From assembly GCA_951230915.1 (NCBI GenBank), contig OX579639.1:14570001-14634000 (forward strand): a DNA stretch of 64,000 nt. The letters are read 5' to 3'. The notes beneath the pieces were generated by a model. That model worked only from the letters and a program-made list of their open reading frames with translations, was not told where the DNA came from and searched no databases. The translations under genes were made by a program, and so were the position numbers. Shown in pieces: positions 57,232 to 64,000 of this stretch (the first letter of the stretch is position 1; each line of letters starts with the position of its first letter). The DNA comes from Antitrichia curtipendula (taxonomy: Eukaryota; Streptophyta; Bryopsida; Hypnales; Leucodontaceae).

Positions 57232-58109
57232 GTTTGTATTAGGGGGTTAACCAATGAAATTTGTTTTGTACTTATTTGAATCTCATGAGGATTCAATATT
57301 AGTAATGCACAACACTCATGGTATGTCATGAGTTGCTTTTAATTAATGTATAAATATTTATGCAATACAAATATGTTTGGATTTGTTTTTTCATCATGAT
57401 AAATTTTGCCTTCTTTATTTGTCAAATATGTTTCTTTTGCGTACCTATTGCAGAAGATCATACCTATTGTACATTTGTACAGGATCATTTCATGTTATTG
57501 TTATGTTATCTTCTATAATCCCATGCCTACAAATCACCCATTTTCATTTGCACATACATTTCTATTCGCCTAATCCACTTGTTTGCCTGTCTGCACACTT
57601 CAAACATCTTACCAAAATTGTAAGAAATGACTGTCCGCCCGACAGGATTTAGGTCCGCCTGTCCTCTGAACCGACGGCCCAGATTCCCGTTCGCTTGTCC
57701 GCTGATCCGATGGCTTAGATTCCTGTCCGCCATCCGCTAATCCGACGGCTTAGATTCCCGTCCGCCGTTCGCCGTCCACTGTTTCGACGGCCCAGCTGGC
57801 CGTCCGCCGTCCGCCTGACCATTGTGGGAGGATTTTTTTTTTTCCCATATTCAACGATCACAAACAAATGGAGACTATAAGTGTCCTAAAATTGACATTT
57901 ACAAGCACTTCTAAAAAACTGAACGCTAAGATTTCCAAGGGCTAGGAGCTGCAATTTTTTGTGTCCCTTGCTTGGTAATGCATAGTTTAGTGGAAAGGAG
58001 GGCCTTGTTTTCCAAGACTTTGTGCATAAACATTTGAACGATTTTATCCAATTGTTATCATTACGTTTTAAATTTAGGGTTTCAATATACAGAGCCTAAA
58101 ACAGCCACC
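57232..58109. other. Spacer between accessory gene and transposase
   Basis: AT-rich 3' flank, then the GC-rich array at 57640-57830, then about 270 bases of leader with a poly-T tract at 57832-57842. It should contain the transposase promoter; no TATA box was assigned. Confidence 0.5.
57640..57830. repeat. Internal GTCCGCC / CGACGGCCCAGATTCCCG array
   Basis: Four direct copies of a roughly 36-base unit containing CCGACGGC(C/T)(C/T)AGATTCCCG and GTCCGCC. It is related in composition to the terminal arrays of the element but lies between its two genes, upstream of the transposase. Confidence 0.8.
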
Positions 58110-61100
58110 ATGACCAAGGATTGGTCTTCTTGATACGAAACCCTATCAAATGGAAAAGTACAATGCAAGGCTTGCAAATTGGTATTTGCCAAGAAGCCGG
58201 TCCGTATGTTTAGTCATTTGGCATATGCAGACACATCGGGAAGTCGTGACAAAAGAATCAGCCTTTGTATCCAAATGACATCTGAAGTTCGAGGTCTATT
58301 TGTTCGTTGCAATGGAGTGATTCCACAAAGAGGTACTCCACACAATGTGGATGGCAACAACACACCTATGCCTATGGTTGTTCGTGCTATGTCAAATGCA
58401 AGAGACACTGTGAACTCTACCAAAGAAGACTCATGCACGGCACCAGAGGAATATGTTGGTGGTTCTTCCCAAGGAAATCCAAGTACACAAGCATCAGGTG
58501 GACGTGGAACTCATCGGACATCAAGCAGTAGGCCTCAAAGACAGAGTAGGCTAGTAGAGGGATTTGACGAAGCAAATAAACGCATTTTGAATGCAATGTG
58601 GGCCAATTTCTTTTATGCGGCAAACATACCATTTGTTGTATTCCGAAATCCAGCCTTCAAAAAAGTAGTGAAGAAAACGGCGGAGTTTCACCAACCTTAT
58701 AGTCCACCATCATACCATGATCTACGTCATAAATTGCTTGACCAAGCAAAGGTAGACTTAGAGGTCAATCTCCGTAAGCGGACAGAAACCAGTATTAGGA
58801 AGTTTGGAGCCACATTGTCTATTGATGGGTGGACCTCGGTTTCGAATCGGCCATTGATAAATGCCATGCTTGTGTCATCCGCGGGTGAGCAATTCCTAGG
58901 ATCGGTGGATACAACTGAGAAAACTAAAGATGCTCCATATTTGGCCTCTATATTAGAGAGTTTTATAGAACAAGTGGGCCCTGCAAACGTAGTGCAGGTG
59001 AATACAGATAATGCGGCTGTAAATCCAGCAGCATGGAGTTTGGTATCTACTACCTATCCCCACATTTTTTTCCAAGGTTGCATGGTGCATGCCTTGAATT
59101 TGTTACTAAAAGATTGGGCAAACGAACAATGGATTGATGACGTCGTGAAAGATTCCCAAAAGATAGTCAAATTCTTCAAGAAGAGGCACATGCCGCTTGC
59201 GATACTTCGGAAATATTCGACGCAGTACAACTTGTTGTTGGCGGTGGAAACAAGATTTGCCTCGAATTACAACATGGTTGCATGTATGCTCAAGGTGAAA
59301 GCACAATTGCAACAAACTGTGACGGACCCGCAATGGGAGGAATATGCTAGAAAGTACTCGCGAAAATCCAAAACTCGTTTAGAATCCGAACGGGTGAAGA
59401 AGACCATTCTAAGTGGGCATTTTTGGCATCGTTGTCAAAATTTTGAAGATGTGACAGCTCCAATTGTCAATGCTCTTCGTGATTTGGATGCAAAGACACC
59501 ATGCATGGGCAAGGTGTTATATATTATGAGGAAACTAGAAAAGCACGTCCTCGCTTTAGACAAAGAGCCTTTTTGTATGGCTTTGGACAAAGGCATTCCA
59601 TTGGTGAAGGCGTTCTACGAACGACGTGATATGGTGAAGGCCGATTTACATTATGCAGGAGCACTTTTGAATCCCTACCTTCTTGAAGACAAAGAACTAG
59701 CCGACGACACCGATGCCATGGCTGCATGCAAGCGCGTTTTGATGCAAATATGTACACCTTCAGAGTACGCGAAGGTGGTGAAGGAATTTGTAGCCTTCCG
59801 CCATAGGGAACCTTCGTTCCACAACATGTTGGATCCGGGTGAACAACAATTGTCGGCGCACGCTTGGTGGGATTTTGAGGGCGCATGCGGGAAGCTCATT
59901 GCTCCAATTGCCAAGAGGATTTAGGCCCAACTGGTATCATCGTCTTCATGTGAATGAAATTGGAGTAGCTATTCTTTTGTTTACAACAAATATCGGAACG
60001 AGTTGAAGCCACAAAGAGCACAAGATTTGGTATATGTGTATACCAATTCCAAAGTCCTCGGTGCATCAAAGCAAAATGACGAGAAGAAGTGGTACGATGA
60101 GAACCTCGAGTCGGAGGATTCGGCCTTGTCTTCATCGGAAGACAAGGGTGGTGAATCCGATGAAGAAGTTGATCCCCTCATGGACGATGAAGATGACCAC
60201 GGCATCCGCAATTTTGATGATGAACCGCTTCGAAGCCCACCTCGTTATGATGCAGACATCGGAGATGATTGTGAAGACCCTTACAAGTTTCCGTTGGATG
60301 AGGACGACTGTGAATATGACGAAGGTGGACCTTCCATAGCTAAATACTTAGATGGAACCAAGTTGTTGCGTAGTGAAAACATTCTAGCAAATAGGGAAAA
60401 TACTCTTGCGAAGGTAGCGGAGGAAGATGAAGAAATGGTTATAGGTGATGACACTCCCCAAATGGATGAAGTGATTCAAATTTCCAAGTGTCCATCCATG
60501 ACAACGGTAGGAGCAGAAGAAAATGATCAACACGAAGACATGAGAGAGTGTGGGGTGAAGTCCCACACAAATGTGGTCAACCAAAGTATTGAATTACCAA
60601 GGGCATTGACAAGTGAAACTATTGGACTTTTCGGCATTCAAAATGCCCAAGCACCTCGAATAGAGGGAAGTCAAGATCCATGTGTATTGGAGTCCGTGTG
60701 CCCAATGCCAGACCGCAACGCCAAAGATATGAAGCACCTCGTGTGAGATCCTCAATTACCATCACGTAGCGGTCCTCGACAGGCACTATATACAAGCGGT
60801 AGCACGATTTTGAATGGTCCTGGAGACCCACGGTTCAAAGAACAACATTTGAGCAATTTGAAAGAATTGCACATTGGAGCCAATCCCAATCCATCCGTTT
60901 CATCAAACAACGATGATGTGCAAACATTGGAGTCTATGTTTCGTCAATTTTCTGGCCATGCAAAGCATTCTCCGATCAAATTTTCAAATCCTACAGTGGA
61001 AGCTTTGTCCGCAAAAAGGACAAACATTCTAGGAGGTTCGGAAGCACGTCCACCCGCGGTGAAGGAGTCCAAAAAAGCTAAGAGGAAAAGAATAATGGAG

Positions 61101-61424
61101 CCTTTTGCAATCTCTCCATTGAAAAATCAAAATGTAGGTAGAACCCCCCTTGATGCAAGTCTGCCTCTAACCAAGCGAAAGGTGAAACCAATCCATGATC
61201 TTAAGGGAGGTATTGGAAAGTCTCTACTAAAAGTCAATAGGGATCATAAGATAGATAGACCAGTGAGATCAAGCGCATCGAAACAAGTACAAGAAGGAGG
61301 GAAGATTGTACAATCTTCATTAGATAGTATGCAAAATTCATCCAGTGACGGTGATTCCAGATGGGATACAACAGGTCATAGTAGCGGGGCTGAAGTCAAA
61401 GGAGATAGTGACTATCAGCCATAG
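58110..61424 (+). pseudogene. hAT-family transposase (BED finger, DUF659 type)
   Basis: The ATG at 58110 sits in a strong plant/animal-type start context (GCCACCATGA). One frame of about 1,104 codons: a BED-type zinc finger (VQCKACKLVF...HLAYA, residues about 15-50); a DUF659-like RNase H core (LSIDGWTSVSNRPLINAMLV, VNTDNAAVNPAAW, FFQGCMVHALNLLLKD); and the hAT dimerisation block (AHAWWDFEGACGKL, VSSSSCE-stop-NWSSYSFVYN, QRAQDLVYVYTNSKVL). An unusually long acidic, then basic tail of about 480 residues follows. In-frame stops: TGA 58131, TAG 59922, TGA 59955 (CGA expected: SSSCERNW is the family motif) and TGA 60744. The frame is otherwise uninterrupted, so it decayed recently by point changes. 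Confidence 0.85.
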
Positions 61425-61846
61425 TCCATAAAGATTGAGAAGATGTAAACTTGGGTGTTTAGTTTTTTCCCCTAAACACATTATGTTATGACAATTCATT
61501 GTTTGAACTTTAAGTTTGTAATACAAATTTGCTCATTCATGTTGTGCACACCATCAAAATTTTGTTTTTTCAAATACCTTAAAACTAGCGAAGAATTGGA
61601 CCGTCTGTCCACTTGTTCGCAAGTCCGACCGTCTGATGGGCCGCCTCGTGGCCCGTCCGCGCCTTGGTCACCTCCGTCTGACGGGCGGACGGTCCGACCG
61701 CCTATCGGACCATGGCAGTGCATATTTTTTTCTCATTTAATGCAGCATAGGATTTCTGAAATGGCCAGGTCATCTCCAAAGAGTGTGCCTTCATGACAAC
61801 AAGCATCCAATGTGAATACTTCAAAGACATTGAATTCCTCATGGGC
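61425..61846. other. Junction between the two hAT-like elements
   Basis: 3' flank of the transposase, a GC-rich array of GTCCG/CGGAC motifs at about 61600-61715 (right subterminal region), then about 130 bases of AT-rich sequence before the second CAGGGTTGAC terminus at 61847. Confidence 0.55.
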
Positions 61847-61849
61847 AGG

Positions 61850-62225
61850 GTTGACAGGACGTCCAGACGTCCGGTGGACGTGGACGCTGACCCCCGGACG
61901 TCTTTTGACATCCCAGGACGGGCCGTCCGCGCGGTTGGGCCGTCCAATCGGTCGGATAGTCCGCGCGGTCGGGAGGCTCGCGGACAGGATCTCGCGGACG
62001 GGCCCTCGGGCGGACAGGGTGTCGGGCTCGCGGACGCGATTATGCTGACGAGATCGCGCGGTCGGATCTTGCGGACGGGATCGTGCAGACAAGCACGTGC
62101 GGACGGGATGTCCGCGCGATCCCGTCCGCACGGTCTACCCGTCCGATTTTGGGCCGTCCGATTTGCATGTACGCGTCCGCATTGCTTGGTCCGCCTTCGG
62201 ACGCCATAAATATTGCGGCGGACGG
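61850..62225. repeat. GCGGACGG / GTCCGCGCG subterminal array of element 2
   Basis: More than twenty GGACG or CGTCC units in both orientations are interspersed with CGCGCGG and GCTCGCGGAC. It differs in unit sequence from element 1's array, so the two elements may be bound by different transposases. Confidence 0.85.
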
Positions 62226-62487
62226 CTCATTCCTCACAATCGTTTCCCTTGTGGAGTAGGTGATCCAGTGCCTCTCAGTGGCTCTATGCGCCCCTTTCGT
62301 TTTGGTGCGTGAACGATTGTGCTCGGATACTAAATTGCACCAAATTATTTTGGTGATTACTTGGTTTTGAAGGCCTTGTTAACAATTTCACCTCGTTTCA
62401 TTGGCAAGTGTCAAACATTTTGTTCAGTTGTTCTAAAGATTCATGTGAACTTTGTCATCAAATCATTTCATTTTAATCAAGGTTATC

Positions 62488-63585
62488 ATGCCTCGCAATA
62501 GTAGTTCAAGGTCCAGTAACAAAGGCAAATCCCAGGACATGAACTTGGGAGATTGGGCAAATCCAATGTGTGTAGCTGAACCTGGATGGAAAGAAGAGCC
62601 CAAGAAGATTTGGGACTGCACAATGTGCAAAAAGTACGTCAAAATGACGCACCTCTCCAAAATGTGGTCACAAGAAAGAGCAGACAAACAAGTTCGACGT
62701 TGGGAAGGACAAATTTCCACGTGCGAGAGCCAACACTTTGTGCACCGATACGAGGAAGTAACGCGGTGCGCTAAGCTACCTGACTCCAAACCAAATGTTA
62801 TGAATTATTCCAACATGGCCATGGTTTGGGCAGAGATTGTACTCCACAAAGATGTAGACTGGCACACAATTTACGGGAAAAATGTTGACAATATGAAGCG
62901 CACTGACGTTGTTATTTATACGAGTTGGACTCAACCGATCGATTGTATGCGAATGTGGTCCAATCGAGGGCAGTTTGGATTTCCGCCAGTTGTATTGTCG
63001 GATGCTGAGGATGAATGGTCGGACGATGATGATGTAGAAGACAATCCAGCACCCGTAACATTTACAGTGGGACATGAGCGTCAAGAAGCTCGGGAAGACA
63101 TCAAGTTCAATCAACAAATGCAAGAAGCTATGCGTAGAAGCATGGAGGATCGGGGTCAACAATACGGGCATGACAGGTCCTACCAACATGATCGTACTGC
63201 ATCTGGTTCACAAGATGGTCAAAGGGTCTTACACTACACTAACGACCCCCGAGGTACTTATTACAACCCAAAAAGAAGCCATGGAACCACACATGATTTT
63301 GGATCTAGCCAAAGAGGCTCCCAATACTTGTCCGGATCTACTACGGGTGGTTCATATGAGCGTCACACAGGCTCTCGTCATGTCAAACCAAGGCAAGGAA
63401 GGTCTCAGCACCGTGATGTAGTTCCTCCTTCAACTTTTGGAGGTCCTTACTATGGAAATCCCAATCAAGGAGCTACGCCAAGCGACTATGGATGCACTTG
63501 GGGCGGAGGACCATATCTTGGCACTTATGGATCCGGTTCCACACCACCAAAACGTAGAGATGACATCCATTCAGATTCCGAGTAA
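62488..63585 (+). CDS. hAT-associated accessory protein, intact, 365 aa
   Basis: A single open exon starting MPRNSSSRSSNKGKSQ. The N-terminal domain (about residues 30-150) has CTMCKKYVKM, then CESQHFVHR, a possible Cys2-(Cys)His zinc-binding arrangement, and NYSNMAMVWAEIVLHKDVDW, which aligns with the N-terminal part of the accessory gene at 53769 (MCKKYVKM, CKDGHFVHRS, MVYAELILARKVDW). That copy has lost the first cysteine (S). An acidic stretch (DAEDEWSDDDDVEDN) and a Gly/Tyr/Ser/Gln-rich low-complexity tail follow, unlike the coiled-coil/RING half of the other copy. It is the only unbroken transposon gene in the window. The role is unknown; DNA or chromatin binding is a guess. Confidence 0.7.
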   Translation: MPRNSSSRSSNKGKSQDMNLGDWANPMCVAEPGWKEEPKKIWDCTMCKKYVKMTHLSKMWSQERADKQVRRWEGQISTCESQHFVHRYEEVTRCAKLPDSKPNVMNYSNMAMVWAEIVLHKDVDWHTIYGKNVDNMKRTDVVIYTSWTQPIDCMRMWSNRGQFGFPPVVLSDAEDEWSDDDDVEDNPAPVTFTVGHERQEAREDIKFNQQMQEAMRRSMEDRGQQYGHDRSYQHDRTASGSQDGQRVLHYTNDPRGTYYNPKRSHGTTHDFGSSQRGSQYLSGSTTGGSYERHTGSRHVKPRQGRSQHRDVVPPSTFGGPYYGNPNQGATPSDYGCTWGGGPYLGTYGSGSTPPKRRDDIHSDSE

Positions 63586-64000
63586 AGTAGGTAGAGCTAT
63601 TTTAGTTGTTGTCTCACAATCGAGTGGGCCTTGGAATCTTTTGCCATTGGATTATGGAGTGTGGCAATCATAGTACAAAAATATCGGCATCTCGGCGAAT
63701 AGCATTTACGTACTAAAATACTTTGATGTAAATATATTGTATTAAAATGTATTTGGATGTTAGTACTTGGTATCATCATAGCGGTATCGTTCAAGTATCA
63801 ATTGTATTGCTTTTCAATATAAAACATATTTGCGTACGATGAAATTCTATTATCATTATCCCCTAAATGTTTTTGACTATGTTTTCACCAAAAACGCTCC
63901 AAAACTGCCATTTCTAATACTAGTGTCAAATTTTAGAAATAAAACATTCTTGGACACATATAACCATAGGATCTTGTAGTAAACTTGTTTAAGAAGATGT
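63586..64000. other. 3' flank of the accessory gene
   Basis: AT-rich; no gene or strong signal seen. ATAAAA-type polyadenylation-like motifs occur near 63820. Confidence 0.5.

Larger units (their letters stand above)
53193..61720 (+). mobile_element. hAT-like element 1 with accessory gene (right end approximate)
   Basis: The left end is taken at CAGGGTTGACGAATTGGAAC, because the same CAGGGTTGAC start heads the second element at 61847 and CAGGG is common at hAT termini. GC-rich GGACG/CGTCC arrays follow. Contents: accessory gene (53769-57231), a GTCCGCC-rich array (57640-57830), transposase (58110-61424) and a right-side CGGAC/GTCCG array (about 61600-61715). No clear inverted terminus or 8-bp duplication was found on the right, so the boundary is uncertain. 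Both genes are broken by stops. Confidence 0.6.
61847..64000 (+). mobile_element. hAT-like element 2 (left part; runs off the window)
   Basis: It starts CAGGGTTGACAGGACGTCCA and carries a dense GGACG/GTCCG/GCGGACG array to about 62225, then an accessory gene homologous to that of element 1. No transposase is seen before the window ends. Confidence 0.6.

Noticed and set aside
1..64000. CRISPR array, tRNA, rRNA or organellar sequence
   Set aside because: The tandem arrays lack CRISPR-type regular unique spacers, and no tRNA cloverleaf, rRNA or organelle gene was recognised.

Overview
The window looks like repeat-rich nuclear DNA of a bryophyte, most likely a moss. This is inferred from a protein kinase - NB-ARC - LRR immune receptor gene (a fusion class described in mosses), GT-AG introns, AT-rich spacers and low gene density; no marker gives a species. 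No rRNA, tRNA, CRISPR or bacterial features were seen.

Region by region. (1) 1-4576: intergenic, with microsatellites and a GTCAA-rich repeat. (2) 4577-10940: a four-exon receptor gene (N-terminal hydrophobic segment, helical region, kinase, NB-ARC, then 33 near-identical 24-residue LRRs). Its 3' end carries a 1-base frameshift and is then cut off by the end of a transposon at 10941. (3) 10941-51017: a nest of very large Mutator-like elements. A degenerate minus-strand methyltransferase-like gene (copy C) is split into 50738-51017 (exon 1) and 12833-17111 (the rest) by a 33.6-kb element, 17121-50728. That element (outer, B) is flanked by the perfect 9-bp duplication TTACCATAG, and removing it together with one duplication copy restores copy C's reading frame exactly. 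Inside B lies a second element of the same family (inner, A; 23203-43531, with 9-10 bp duplications carrying one mismatch). Inside A, an exon is split by a 4.2-kb non-coding TG...CA insertion (34393-38597, 5-bp duplication CAAGG), whose removal also restores the frame. (4) 51018-53192: an unassigned broken reading frame, a clean hairpin and AT-rich spacer. (5) 53193-64000: one hAT-like element and the start of a second. The first carries a BED/DUF659-type transposase and a separate large gene with a coiled coil and a RING-H2 finger; the second carries an intact copy of that gene's N-terminal domain.

A and B share one layout: GTGAGC-rich terminal repeats, a minus-strand transposase (GCM-like Zn cluster, DDE-like core, SWIM finger), a small basic plus-strand ORF, then a plus-strand, 11-exon gene encoding about 1,140 residues. 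That gene product has a DGNHR motif like ParB-type domains, a lysine-rich linker, and a C-terminal half laid out like a beta-class DNA amino-methyltransferase (DPPY-position motif first, SAM-binding motif second). Exon lengths and intron phases of the two copies agree almost completely. Both genes are preceded by a long tandem array of palindromic CTCGG..CCGAG motifs, different in sequence and unit length but sharing that core. My reading is that this is a family of giant MULE transposons that carry their own, possibly phage-derived, ParB-methyltransferase-like gene, perhaps used for modification, immunity from silencing or self-recognition. The visible copies are decayed by in-frame stops, several of which fit C-to-T changes, as expected in heavily methylated repeats.
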